Origin: Taibaiella helva
Lineage (GTDB): Bacteria > Bacteroidota > Bacteroidia > Chitinophagales > Chitinophagaceae
NCBI RefSeq assembly: GCF_003545695.1
Contig: NZ_QUZZ01000003.1
Span: forward strand, 496,001-560,000
Reading direction: 5' to 3'
DNA length: 64,000 nt
Shown here: one piece after another, positions 43,517 to 54,500 of the stretch
Layout: every line of letters starts with the position of its first letter
Position numbering within the stretch: position 1 is the stretch's first letter
Notes under the pieces: model-generated
Told to the model about the DNA's origin: nothing
Seen by the model: the letters and a program-made list of their open reading frames with translations, nothing else
The model's database searches: none
Made by a program: the position numbers and the translations under genes

Positions 43517-44893
43517 TCAGGCCTCTTCCCATTTCCTGATCTTTTCCGACAACCGGATAAGGAGCTGGGTATTGGCCATAAAAAACAGCATTAAGGGTAA
43601 AATTTTTAGAAGACCACGTTTGGTTGTGTCATATAGAGTGATCAGCGGAAACAGGTAGCCAAGGAAAGGAAGGCCTATATAAACGATCAGTACTGCGATC
43701 AGCCAGTTACGGGCAACTTTGTCCAGCTTGCGTTTGAAGATCAGCTCGGCTGCAAGAAAGAGTATAAAGAGCTGCATAAAGTAGGCCCATAGCGTTTTAC
43801 CGCTTCCTCCGAACATAAGGAGGGTAGTCATGTCTGACAGGCGTTGAAAGAAAGGTTGCAGGTTACCCAGGTCACTGTTCATCATACTTTCTGTGGTCAG
43901 GCCTTTGGGAAGATACAGGTTGTTGTATATCTCCGCGGGTAGCAGGTAGCCGATCGCACAGATGAGCAGGAAAGCGGCAATATGCAGCACAGCTTTTGCC
44001 ATGTTCTCTTTCGTACGCCAGGCAGAATAGAGCATCGCCGGGGACGCCATAGCGATCAGTACTAATGTTTCCGAGCGTACGAAAACTGCAAAGAACATCA
44101 GTAAGGCTGAGAAATAGAACTCATTTAGTTGTCTTGTTCTGAAAAAGCGGAAAAGGTAATAAAAGCCCAGGAATAAGAGTGCCATATTGGTATAATCGAA
44201 GAGGCACAGAAAGGTATAGGCGTAGGCTTCGGGTGTAAAGATAAAGCATGCAAGGAGCAGGCCGGAAATGACCGGATGCAGGCGCTCCGACAGGGCATGG
44301 TACAAAAAGATATAAAAGCCGATGACCAGGAGGGGCAGCCACATCGATGCAAACGGGAACCCTGCATAAGTATAAATAACCTGCAGGTCGACCAGGAAGG
44401 GCGACTTAAACTGGTTGTTGGTCGATTCAAGATTGGTCCTGAATACAGAGTTGATCAGCGAATGTTCCCGGACAGCATAAGCTGCAATAGGTTCCGGTCC
44501 CGACATGCCATCTCTTGTATATTGTGGATAATAAAAGCAGCGCCATGCGCTTACAAAGAGCATGAAGCTGATCAGTAACATGGCGGGGAGCTCATAGAGC
44601 CTCAGCCTGAACTTAAAAGTCCATTGGGGTGGATGCTTCTTCAGATCGGTTACCGACCGGATATTCAGCAAGCCTGTAAGCGCGATCAATGTACCGAAAA
44701 CGTTGCCGGCGGTAATGGGGATATAAATAAGCTGGAGCAGGAAAGGTACCATCGAGGCGACAAGTATGCCCAGGATAACGGCCAATCCTATACGGGGAAA
44801 GAGCTTTAGCCTGATCCTGAACAGGTTCAGGATGCCATAGCCTGTGATAAAATGCAGTGTTGCCAGCCCGGCCAGTATCAGCAGGTACTTCAT
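43517..44893 (-). CDS. Polytopic membrane protein, GT-C glycosyltransferase-like
   Basis: 458 residues with about 12 membrane helices. The first periplasmic loop has YYPQYTRDGMSGPEP, with acidic residues after helix 1-3 as in GT-C transferases, and it has a long second loop (LESTNNQFKSPFL). It therefore resembles lipid-linked-sugar glycosyltransferases but lacks a clear catalytic DxD at the expected position, so the call is tentative. Its start overlaps the stop of the preceding small gene by 4 nt (ATGA), giving a two-gene unit. Confidence 0.6.
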   Translation of the reverse strand: MKYLLILAGLATLHFITGYGILNLFRIRLKLFPRIGLAVILGILVASMVPFLLQLIYIPITAGNVFGTLIALTGLLNIRSVTDLKKHPPQWTFKFRLRLYELPAMLLISFMLFVSAWRCFYYPQYTRDGMSGPEPIAAYAVREHSLINSVFRTNLESTNNQFKSPFLVDLQVIYTYAGFPFASMWLPLLVIGFYIFLYHALSERLHPVISGLLLACFIFTPEAYAYTFLCLFDYTNMALLFLGFYYLFRFFRTRQLNEFYFSALLMFFAVFVRSETLVLIAMASPAMLYSAWRTKENMAKAVLHIAAFLLICAIGYLLPAEIYNNLYLPKGLTTESMMNSDLGNLQPFFQRLSDMTTLLMFGGSGKTLWAYFMQLFILFLAAELIFKRKLDKVARNWLIAVLIVYIGLPFLGYLFPLITLYDTTKRGLLKILPLMLFFMANTQLLIRLSEKIRKWEEA

Positions 44894-45390
44894 AATGCTT
44901 GCGGGTAGGGTTTGTAGAAATTAAGAAATTGCTGAAGCTGTTCAGGCGATGCGATGCTGTCTATCCGCATCGTTCCGCCTTTCTGGAAACGGAGGATATG
45001 TGTGGCCTCGTTTACGTTGCTTGCATTGGTCCATACAGCCCGCAGCCCGGTAAAATAATAGAAGACCACCGGCTCCGGCATTTTTATACCTATCGTTTTC
45101 TCGACATAGCTATTGGGCTCAAGCAGGATCAGGGGATTTTTGATGTGCCTGTCCGCTATATTCTTCCTGATCGACTTGCAGATCTGGTAAGTAAGGCCCC
45201 AGCGCTCTTCCCTGATTTCCTCTGTTGAAGCCGTGCTGGCCCTTTGCTCTTTGTAGTCTTCCCAATAGCTCGTTATTTTTTGAAACCATTCTTTGTTCTT
45301 TCCTGCGTGGCTGAAGATAAACAGGATAGCGACGGAAATAAAAGTAAGGGCCGCCTGCGACAGCAGCCGGTTAATCTTCACGGCGTTCAT
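44890..45390 (-). CDS. Membrane-anchored protein of unknown function
   Basis: 166 residues from ATG 45390 (MNAVKINRLLSQAALTF); the frame extends to 45441 without homology. One N-terminal membrane helix (12-28, ALTFISVAILFIFSHAG) precedes a soluble extracytoplasmic part that is probably mixed alpha/beta. I do not recognise the family. It is translationally coupled to the polytopic membrane protein and likely works with it at the membrane. Confidence 0.6.
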   Translation of the reverse strand: MNAVKINRLLSQAALTFISVAILFIFSHAGKNKEWFQKITSYWEDYKEQRASTASTEEIREERWGLTYQICKSIRKNIADRHIKNPLILLEPNSYVEKTIGIKMPEPVVFYYFTGLRAVWTNASNVNEATHILRFQKGGTMRIDSIASPEQLQQFLNFYKPYPQAL

Positions 45391-45524
45391 GTTCAGTATT
45401 GTATTATCGGTTCTCCTGTTTAGACACGGGCACAAAGGCAAAACCCTGATCCGCTCCTGTATTTTTTAATGAATAATGGATGTGCCAAACGGCTGCGGAA
45501 GTCCTGCCTTTACGTGCTGAAAAC

Positions 45525-45559
45525 AACAAGGCGCCGCCTGGGTGGAGCAGCGCCTTGTT
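45525..45559 (-). terminator. Terminator after the carbonic anhydrase gene
   Basis: AACAAGGCGC and GCGCCTTGTT arms with a 15-nt loop, 21 nt past the stop at 45580. Confidence 0.65.
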
Positions 45560-45579
45560 ACTGAGACTATTTATATGAC

Positions 45580-46215
45580 TTAGGCGGGGACCATTTCATG
45601 GTGAAAGGATACGATGCCTGTAGCGATATCATACATGGCCGGAACGATGCGGATCTTGCCGGTGGCTACATGTTCCCTGATGATCTCGCTTTGTGCCAGT
45701 ATCTGCTGTACGGAATGGTGTACATTCAGCAGCGCTACTTTATTGACGAACGATTTGTTCTTACTGCTGCGATCTTCCGTCTCCGTGGTTTCCTGAGGCA
45801 GGCAGACCTTCACTTCGTCGAGCAGGCCGGAAAGGTTGCCCAGCTTAACGTCGTCGCAGGCTCCGGCTACAGCCCCGCAGCCGCTATGGCCCATGACCAT
45901 GATGAGCTTGGAACCCGCTATTGCTACGGCGTATTCCAGCGAGCCCAGCACGTAAGGAGAAACAACGTTGCCGGCAATGCGGATATTGAAGATGTCGCCT
46001 ATGCCCTGATCGAAGATCAGCTCGGCCGGAGCGCGGGAGTCCATACAGCTGAGGATAGCAGCGAAGGGCTTCTGCCCGTCTTTGGTCTCTGCTACTTTCC
46101 GCAGCAGGTCGCGGTTGGCGCTCAGGCCGTTGATGAAACGTTCGTTGCCGCTCTGCAGCAATTGTAAAGCCAGGTCGGGCGCCATATCGTTGGAATCATT
46201 CTGATAAAAGGTCAT
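45580..46215 (-). CDS. Beta-class carbonic anhydrase
   Basis: 211 residues. Zinc ligands are in AAILSCMDSRAP (Cys, and the Asp-Arg dyad) and GHSGCGAVAGACDD (His and Cys). It interconverts CO2 and bicarbonate. It lies 82 nt after a SulP-type anion transporter on the same strand, a pairing seen where the transporter moves bicarbonate. No signal peptide, so cytoplasmic. Confidence 0.95.
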   Translation of the reverse strand: MTFYQNDSNDMAPDLALQLLQSGNERFINGLSANRDLLRKVAETKDGQKPFAAILSCMDSRAPAELIFDQGIGDIFNIRIAGNVVSPYVLGSLEYAVAIAGSKLIMVMGHSGCGAVAGACDDVKLGNLSGLLDEVKVCLPQETTETEDRSSKNKSFVNKVALLNVHHSVQQILAQSEIIREHVATGKIRIVPAMYDIATGIVSFHHEMVPA

Positions 46216-46297
46216 GTAATTAGTTTTTAAGGATCAGTGATGCTTATGTACAGGGTATCGCCCTGTACGTGTATGTTACGGGTATGTATTACAGGCC

Positions 46298-48001
46298 TCA
46301 GGAGGAGGTCAGTTGCTTCAGAAGCTTTTTGTACCTGCCGGCAGTGCGTTTGATAGGTGCTTGCCCATGCGCCGTTTCCCGCTCTTCATTCTCCGGAACC
46401 TCATCCTCATCGCCGGCCAGCTTGTAAGTGTTCTTAAAGCCTACGAGCGACATCTTGATATCCTTGTCCGGCGCTTTGGTGATCTGGAATTCGCGGATCA
46501 GCTCCAGCACATCGTAGTCAATATACTCGGTGCCGGAGGCATCCAGGATAATCGTGCTCTTCTCCGGTATGCTCTCCAGGGTTTTCTTAATGCTGGCCTT
46601 GTTGAGAAAAGACACTTCCTGCGCGAGGTCCAGCCGTACGACTTCCCCGGATTCGTACACCGTACGGTGATAGAAGAAAGGAATGCGAAGGTTATTGCGT
46701 AGGATATAGAAAATGCTGATGATCATACCGATGCCCACGCCTTTCAGTAGGCCGAGGAAAGGAAGCGCCACACATACGGCCGTTACCACAAAGGGGATGA
46801 ACTGAGACAAGCCTGCATGCCACATATGCCTGAATACTGCAGGGCGGCACAGCCGGTACCCGGTAAAGATCAGGATTGCGGCCAACGTTGCTTTCGGGAT
46901 CAGGTTAAGTATCATGGGAATGGTAGCGACGCAAACCAGCAGCAGCACACCGTGTGTAATGGCCGAGAGCTTGGAGCGTGCGCCGGCATTAATATTGGCC
47001 GATGATCTTACGATAACCGAAGTGATCGGCAGGCCGCCGACCAATCCGCTCAGCAAATTACCGATACCCTGTGCCTTCAGTTCAGCGTCACCTGAGGTAT
47101 AGCGTTTCATCGGATCGAGCTTATCGGTCGCCTCGATGCACAACAAGGTCTCTATAGAAGCCACGATAGCAATGGTAGCGCCTGTCTGCCACACCAGCGG
47201 ATTGGCAAAGCCGCTGAAGTCAGGCATGCGGAACTGGTTGAAAAAGTCGCCGGCGCTTTTCGGTACAGGCAGGCTTACCAGGTGTGTACCGCTCACATAA
47301 AGAGCGGGCAGCGCATGTTTGAACAGCTCGTTGAGCAATGTACCCAATATGACAACGAGCAGGCCTGCCGGTATCATCTTGAAACGACTCATGGCCCTGG
47401 TCGACCAGAGCGCCAGTATAGCGATGCCGATCAGCGCAATGATGACAGCGCCAGGCTCAATATGGTCGATCAGCCTGCGGATAGGATCGAGCGCTACACC
47501 GGCCTCGCCATCTTCAATGCCGGCATTATGAGCAGCCGTCTTAATATAGCCGAAGGCGTCGGGTAATTGCTTAAAGATGATGGTCAGGCCTATACCGGCA
47601 AGCATTCCTTCGATCACACTGGTGGGAAAATAATTGGCGATGCTGCCTGCGCGGATAAAGCCCAGGATCAGCTGGATGAAGCCGGCGATCATCACTGCAC
47701 ACAGGAAGAAGCTGAAGCCGGCCGCTGTGTCCGGCTTGCCGTTCACGACAGGGCTGAGCGAGGCTAAAGCCCCGATAACGATCGCCACCAGGCCAGCGGC
47801 CGGACCGCTGACACTAAGGCTGGATTTGCTGAAAAAACCGATCACGATACCACCGATAACACCGGAAACGATACCTGAGAACAAAGGGGCATTAGAGGCC
47901 TGGGCAATACCCAGGCAGAGCGGCAGCGCAATAAGGAATACAATGAGGCCTGCCGTCAAGTCATTCTTCGCATTCGCGAAAAAGGATTTTTCCGTGGACA
48001 T
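46298..48001 (-). CDS. SulP-family anion transporter with STAS domain, probable bicarbonate transporter
   Basis: 567 residues from MSTEKSFFANAKNDL; the open upstream extension to 48139 overlaps the preceding gene. About 12-14 membrane helices form the SulP core (DLTAGLIVFLIALPLCLGIAQASNAPL, SVSGPAAGLVAIV, IEATDKLDPMKR), followed by a C-terminal STAS-like domain (AQEVSFLNKASIKKTLESI ... ILDASGTEYIDYDVL). Being next to a carbonic anhydrase suggests bicarbonate rather than sulfate as substrate (inference). Confidence 0.9.
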   Translation of the reverse strand: MSTEKSFFANAKNDLTAGLIVFLIALPLCLGIAQASNAPLFSGIVSGVIGGIVIGFFSKSSLSVSGPAAGLVAIVIGALASLSPVVNGKPDTAAGFSFFLCAVMIAGFIQLILGFIRAGSIANYFPTSVIEGMLAGIGLTIIFKQLPDAFGYIKTAAHNAGIEDGEAGVALDPIRRLIDHIEPGAVIIALIGIAILALWSTRAMSRFKMIPAGLLVVILGTLLNELFKHALPALYVSGTHLVSLPVPKSAGDFFNQFRMPDFSGFANPLVWQTGATIAIVASIETLLCIEATDKLDPMKRYTSGDAELKAQGIGNLLSGLVGGLPITSVIVRSSANINAGARSKLSAITHGVLLLVCVATIPMILNLIPKATLAAILIFTGYRLCRPAVFRHMWHAGLSQFIPFVVTAVCVALPFLGLLKGVGIGMIISIFYILRNNLRIPFFYHRTVYESGEVVRLDLAQEVSFLNKASIKKTLESIPEKSTIILDASGTEYIDYDVLELIREFQITKAPDKDIKMSLVGFKNTYKLAGDEDEVPENEERETAHGQAPIKRTAGRYKKLLKQLTSS

Positions 48002-48093
48002 AACATGGGTGTTAAGCAATAAAATAATAGGGATACACCAGCTACCGGGCACAGCGATGCAAGCCGCCGGGCCGGAAACAGGAAGCAAACATA

Positions 48094-48390
48094 TTATGCC
48101 AGGTTGGGAGGCTGTAAGGGCACTTCCAGGTGAGGACACTTGATCAGCGTCTCGTCGCGGAAGGCATGCTTGAAACAGGTTTGGGTTTCCTGTTCAGCAT
48201 TGGGAGGAGTAATGAAGTGAAGATACCAGAATTTATCGTGGGTATCGTTGGTCATTTTCTTGTGGCAGGGGCCATGCTCGTGGACCTCTTCGGTCATCTG
48301 GCTGTTCCAAAGCATTTTACCGATCGCTCTGATGGGGAGGATCTGTATGGTAAAAATTGTTAGGAACAATATGGCGAGCGCCTTTCTCAT
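48094..48390 (-). CDS. Small exported or membrane-anchored protein of unknown function
   Basis: 98 residues. The N-terminal hydrophobic stretch (MRKALAILFLTIFTIQILPI) may be a signal or anchor. The rest is polar and has Cys/His spaced as HEHGPCHKKM ... CFKHAF ... CPHLEV, so metal binding is possible. Family not recognised. It lies 92 nt upstream of the SulP gene on the same strand and may be its first cotranscribed gene. Confidence 0.6.
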   Translation of the reverse strand: MRKALAILFLTIFTIQILPIRAIGKMLWNSQMTEEVHEHGPCHKKMTNDTHDKFWYLHFITPPNAEQETQTCFKHAFRDETLIKCPHLEVPLQPPNLA

Positions 48391-48517
48391 GACTATGGCA
48401 AAGATAGGGTAATGAAGGTTACGAAATCGTAAGTGAGGGTTAAAGTAACAGGAATTTTAAATTAAAAGTGACAATGAAGACATTGACAATCATTATACGA
48501 CGATAGACAACCAAAAG

Positions 48518-48543
48518 AGCGGCCTCATTGTCGAAGCCGCTCT
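48518..48543 (-). terminator. Terminator after the alpha-2-macroglobulin gene
   Basis: GAGCGGC/GCCGCTC stem with a 12-nt loop and a short T run on the minus strand, 39 nt past the stop at 48582. Confidence 0.75.
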
Positions 48544-48581
48544 CTGTCCTAAGAAATATTGTCTTCGGAGGTAAGCCGTCC

Positions 48582-51500
48582 TTATTTCACTTTCACCCTG
48601 ATCCCTTCGCTGTGGCTGCTGAATTCGGGAGCATACATACATTGTATCGTAGTGATGCCATTGCTGAAATCACCTTTGGCCGATACGAATACAGGGTATT
48701 CGAAGACATAGGTGCCTTTGCGCAGGTAGTCGAAGAAGAAATTCGTTGCTACATCACGGGTACTTTCATAATAGCCCAGGCCACCCTGGTACTTGTAGCT
48801 GCTCAATACATTGACGGGTTCCATGCAGGCGGCGCGCATGTCTTTCATATGTACATACTCCATATCGCGGTCGGCCCTCAGCTCGATGCGCACCTTTACC
48901 TTGTCGCCCACCTGCAGCTCATTGCCGGCTTTGATCTCGGTGAGCACCGGACCACGATCGGTATTGCGTTCGATAAACAGCTGCTTTTTGATGCTGAGCG
49001 GTGTAGCCGCAGCGCTGATCTTGTCCAGGTCTTCAAAGTACTGCCAGTATACGGCGCCCCAGCTGACACCGGTGTTGGTACCCTGCTGGTTGTCCACTTT
49101 TACTTTAATGGTCCCCATATTGTTCTTCACTTCCTGGCCGGGATACCGCTTCTTGAAATAGCCGGTACCCGCTTCCGTCTTGATTTCGGCAGAGCGTATG
49201 GTTTCACTGCCCAGGTTAATGGTGACCACGGGCTCGGCGCTAAGCCAGTCGCTGCCTTCCAGCAGCAGGGCATAGCAGGCGTCGGCAGTGGCCTTGGTGG
49301 TTTTCCAGTTCTGGGTCTGCTTTTGCTTCAGCAGCCATACTTTCATCGCGTCTACAGATACCGGGTCTTTGCTCACTTCTGCAAAGGCTTCGATCAGCAG
49401 GGACTGGCTTTCTACCGGCGCTTCGTACCACCAGTAGCCGGATGGCATAGATGCCCAGTACATGCCCATCTCTTCCTTATTGGTCGATGTTTCCTTCAGG
49501 GAGGCCATCACCTGCGCAGCGGTCTGCTTCTCGTCGAAGCGGTGCAGCGCCAGCGCGATCTGCCCTTTCAGGTAAGGATTGAAACGGTTCCAGTACTGCG
49601 CTGCTTGTTTCCTGTAGTAATCAAATGCCTTTTGCGAACCAGCCGGTATATTCTTATTGCCATAGAAGCTACGCATATACAGGTATTGTACCTGGGTATA
49701 GCCGATCTGCTGCTCGCTCAGTTTAGCCTTGTTGCGGACCAGCTCATCGTAATCTTCCTTCAGCCTGCGGTCCAGGTAAGGCAGCGCTTTTTCAACGATG
49801 TCCGAGGCATCCTTATCCGCTGCTGATCCCACTCCCAGGTGCTTCAGCCGGGCCAGGCCGGTAACGATGTATTGTGTAATGTACCGGTCGTTGGGCATAC
49901 CCTTAAACCAGGGGAAGCCGCCATCGCCCAGCTGCATCTGCTTCAGCTTATCCAGGTTGCGGCGGAGCTCTTTGGCCAGCTGATGGGTCTGGAACAGCAG
50001 CGCAATGCGGTGTTTCTGCTCCGTTTCGTTATTGGCTTCCAGTACCCAGGGGGTTTCCTCCAGCAGGGCCGATTTCAGCTCCTGGTTTTTATTCAGGTTG
50101 GAAAGCAAAGCCGCAGTATCTTTTGTTCTCCAGCTTTCAAAGATCTGCGCCACCTTAGGCGATTGGCCTGCAATATGACCCGCCAGGGCATTGGCATAAT
50201 ACCGGTTGAAAGTCTGCTCGGCGCACTCGTAGGGATATTCCATCAGGTAGGGTAATGCCTGTACGGCGTACCATGCCGGATTGCCGGTAAATTCAACGGT
50301 AAGCGCGTGGTTGGCCAGGGTGCTGCTGTTCTGGTTCAGCAGCTTGTCCAGGGTGAAGGTCTTTTCCTGGTTGCCCCGTACCGGCAGCGGCAGAGTCTCG
50401 GTAACCAACGTACGGTTGGTGATCACCGGCAGCGTATTTTCTTCACCATCGGTAAAGTTGCCGGCTCTGGCTGTGATGCGCAGCACCACAGGCGTATAGC
50501 GGCTCTCTGGTATGTGTACGGTCCAGCTTGCTGTAGTGCTTTGCCCTGTTGCTGCTGAAAAGCTTTGCTTTTGCTCTTTCAGGCGGAAGGGCAGGTCGAG
50601 CGGCTGCAGCGTGGCGGCATCCAGGATCTCCAGGCGGGCCTCCCCGTTCAGCGCATTGCTGCTCAGGTTGCTGATCTTGGTGCTGATCACCAGCTCGTCG
50701 TTCTGGCGCAGGAAGCGGGGCAGGTTGGGCATTACCATCAGGTCCTTCTGGGTTTTCACTTTACCTTCCAGGTAGCCGGTCTGCCATTCTTTGGTATGGG
50801 CCAGGGCCATCAGCTTCCATTCGGTAAGCGCTTCGGGCAGCGTAAACTTGATCTTTACATTGCCTTCCGCATCTGTAGCCAGCTGCGGGAAAAAGAAAGC
50901 CGTTTCCTGCAGGTTGGAACGTACCGGCACCGGGGCATCGCCAGGCGCCTTCGCGTTTTGCTGCTCTGCGGAAGACGCTTTTGCTTCTTCCGTTTTTCTC
51001 ATGCGGGTAGCTACTTTATCTGTGGCACCAGGTGCCGGCGCACCGGCCGCCATTTCGGCAACAGGCTCCGCTGCACGGTCCTCCATCGTCATGTTCCTGC
51101 TTAATGTTCTCGTGTCGTAGTATAAATTGCCATAACCGCCTGGCCGCATCTGATCCCCGATAAGCTGGTCGTATCTTTTTTCGTAGGATTGGTAGCTATT
51201 ACCCTGGGGATAGCGCAGCTGGCGCGAACCGCTGAGCGCAAAGCCGAAATTGCTTTGCCAGCTGTCGGGCAGATAAGCATTGGGGAAGATGCCACCGCGT
51301 TCCCAGCCATGGGGCCTGAAAGCGTCTAGCGAAGCATCATACAGACCCGCTACCATCTCCGCTGCTACTTTTTCTTTGCCTGGTCCTTTAATGGTCAGCG
51401 ACCATTCTTCGGTAGCGCCCGGCTGCAGCTTGTCCCTGTGGGTAGCCCATTCCAGTTGCAGCTCTTTGTTGCTCCAGGGTACATCTACGGTCCTTTCGGA

Positions 51501-54500
51501 AGTGTAAACCCGGTTGTTGCACACATAGATCCAGGCGAAGGCCAGGCCGCCACGATCGGCTTCCGTCAGCTTCAGCCTCCAGGGATTCATCGCCGGGTCG
51601 ACTGTAAGGCGTTCGCCGGCGCGGGCCGAGATCACCATCAGGTAAGGGTTGTCGGCTGCGGTCGCATGCCAAAGCTCCAGCTCGTCGCCCGGCTGGTAGC
51701 TGTTCTTTCCTGTGTAGATCACCAGCGGCTTCTGCACCGGCTCTTTCTTGCCGGGCGCCCATACATGGGTGTATTTCTTTTCCACGATCTCGTTACCCTG
51801 GGCATCCCTGGTGCTGAGCTCGATCACATACCAGCCATTCTGATACCAGGTCTCTTCGGGCAAAGCCACTTCTCCTTTTTCCGTGCTGGTAAAGGTTTGT
51901 TCATGCAATACCTTGCCTTTTTCCCAGTTCAGGTAATTGCTTTCTTCCTTGTATTCGTCCTGCGGGAAGGCCGCTTTGAATTCCTGCTCGGTCATTACAA
52001 ACTGGTCGGGCATGTCCCAGAGCCGCTTGCGGTAAAAGCCGGGGAACTTCAGCTGCGCAACGGAAAGCTTAACTGTGGCCGGAACGAATATGCCGTTCAG
52101 GTTTTCGGTACGCACCATTATTTTTTTGAGATCGGCCGGACGGCTGTCCTCGCCCAGTACAGCGCTGACCTGCAGGGAACGGTAGCCGGCGTTGACACCC
52201 ACTGAGCCGCTTCTTGTCTCCCCGTTCACATCCGTTACGTCTGCATAAACCTGGTAGGTGAATACCGGCAGGGATTGCGGATCGACCATTTTATCGGGAA
52301 TCGTTTGGAACGAAAGCTCGAAAGCACCATCAGCATCTGTGACAGCAGTGCCATTGGCAATTTCCATTTCAGGAGAGGAAGGCCTGCCCCAGATATAATA
52401 GCACCAGAAATACGGGAACCGGGCAGCACGCACGATGCGGTATTTTACAGTGGCGCCGTCAATATTGTTGCCCGCATAAGCTTTGGCATAGCCTTTTACT
52501 TTAACCTCCTGGTTGAGCGCATAGCTTCCTTTGAGCGTATCAAAATCGACGTGGAACTTGGGTCGCTTGTATTCTTCCACTGAGAAAGAAGCGTTGCCGC
52601 TACCATCGCCGAGGCGCATTTCGCCGGCCAGCCCCCCTTCGGGCACTGTAAATTTCCCGGTAACTGATCCAAACTCGTTACTGACCAGGTTGAGCGACTG
52701 CACAACCTGTCCATTGGCATCATAGAGCGTTACTACGGAAGGCGTTTTGCTTCTTACGCCAGCCTTACGTCCACCGGGACCGACATCGAGCAATATGCCT
52801 TTGAAATAGATCGTCTGACCCGGGCGATAGATCGACCGGTCTGTAAAGAAGAAGCTTCTTGTGGTCGCCGCATTCCGGGTAAAGTCATCAGGATCCCTTC
52901 CATTGAGGTAGCCGCCCAGCTGGAGCGAGTCTTTGTCCTTGATCAGCGTAAGCGCACGGACATAGTGTTCATAGTTCCCTTCTTCTGCAGGGAGATCTAC
53001 ACTGCCGTCGGCCGTTGACCTGGCTGTACCCAGGGCGCGCGCCTCATAGCGGTTGGCCTTGTTGTTGTATTGCTGGCCCCAGAAGCGGATGGTTGCTCCG
53101 GCTACGGGGTAGCCGGTTTTGCGATCCAGCACATAGCCTTTGTCTGCTTTCCGGATAAAGCTTAACCCAGATACTTTGAACGGTGTCGCGTTGACAATGC
53201 CGCCGCTCAGGCCGGGTTCCGAAGAGGCCACCAGCAGATAGGCGCCGGCAGGCAGCTCATCGACCCTGATCTCTGCACTATGCTCCTCCATATCTTCGGA
53301 TGCCGGCAAGGCCTGCTCCCATTTTTTTACAGGACTCAGTCCTGCAAGCCGTTTTAGCAGCACGGCTTCCTGCTCATAATTCTGGTTCTCGATGGCATTG
53401 GGCACGCGAAAAACACTAAGGTATACCTTGTTCCTGTTCTTGTAATGGATCAGGGCTCTCATGGCTTCGCCGGGCAGGCTGACTTCCTCCATGTTGAGGG
53501 AAAAGCTTACGGCATCGAGGGTATTGATCAGGTTCCTGGCATTGATTGCTCCTTCTGTGCTCGGGTATTTCGCTACAATCTGCTCCAGGTCGGCCTTGAT
53601 ACGGCGCAGATCGCGTTCGGGGCGTTTGTTTTTTGCCGGCGCAGGTATCCTTTTCCCGTAATAAGGCCTGGCGGGCTGTTCGCCCATTTGCCGCTCTGCG
53701 ATCAGGTAAGCTACCTGTGCCACTGCCGGCCGGCCCTCGTATCGCTGGCGCAGGCGCTGCAGGGCAGCCAGGTAAAGGCTGTCCTTATCGGCATTTGCCG
53801 AATTGCTGTATACAAAGCGCAGGCGCTGCAGGTCGGCGTCGATAAGGCCGTCGGGCTGCGCATCTTTCAGATGGAAGGCGATAACCTCCTGGTACAGGCG
53901 CAGGGCCTGGAAATGCAGCGATTCCGGATTTTTTACCTTTACTTTTACTTCGCTAAACCGCGCCGCATCTTCAAACCACAGCGGTCCCTCGATCTGGAAC
54001 TGGCCGGCAGGATTGATCACTTCTTTTTCGTCATTTTCAAAAAAAGCGATGGCACGGAAGATCAGCAGATCGTACAGGGTGGGACGTAGCTTGCGGGTGT
54101 TGACACCTTCGACCAGCAGGGGCGCATATTTTTCGACAGGTATCTCCTGCAGCGCGGTCCTGCCGGCTATGGATTCCTGGTACAAGCCGGAAATCTTACG
54201 GAAGAAAGCCGGGGCATCCCAGGTGTCGATGTCGCCTGACTGGGTTTCTGCCAATGCCGTGCGTTGGTAAAAACGCCAGCGGTTGCGCTGGAAATAGCGC
54301 CAGTAAAGCGAGGCGGTAATGCTTTGCCAGAGGGCCTTTTCCGGACCAGTTGTCGCCTGGATGTAAGCTTCCGCCTTTTTGATGTTGGTCGCTTCCGCAT
54401 TGTCATCCTGGTTGGTATTCATCAGGTAGAGTTGCGCTTTGATCGTATTGGGACCGTCGTGCCGGCTTTCGGCATCTTTCAGTATCCTGTTGATCACTTC

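Noticed and set aside
48528-49826. 432-codon open frame antisense to the alpha-2-macroglobulin gene
   Set aside because: Shadow frame; crosses the terminator of the real gene.
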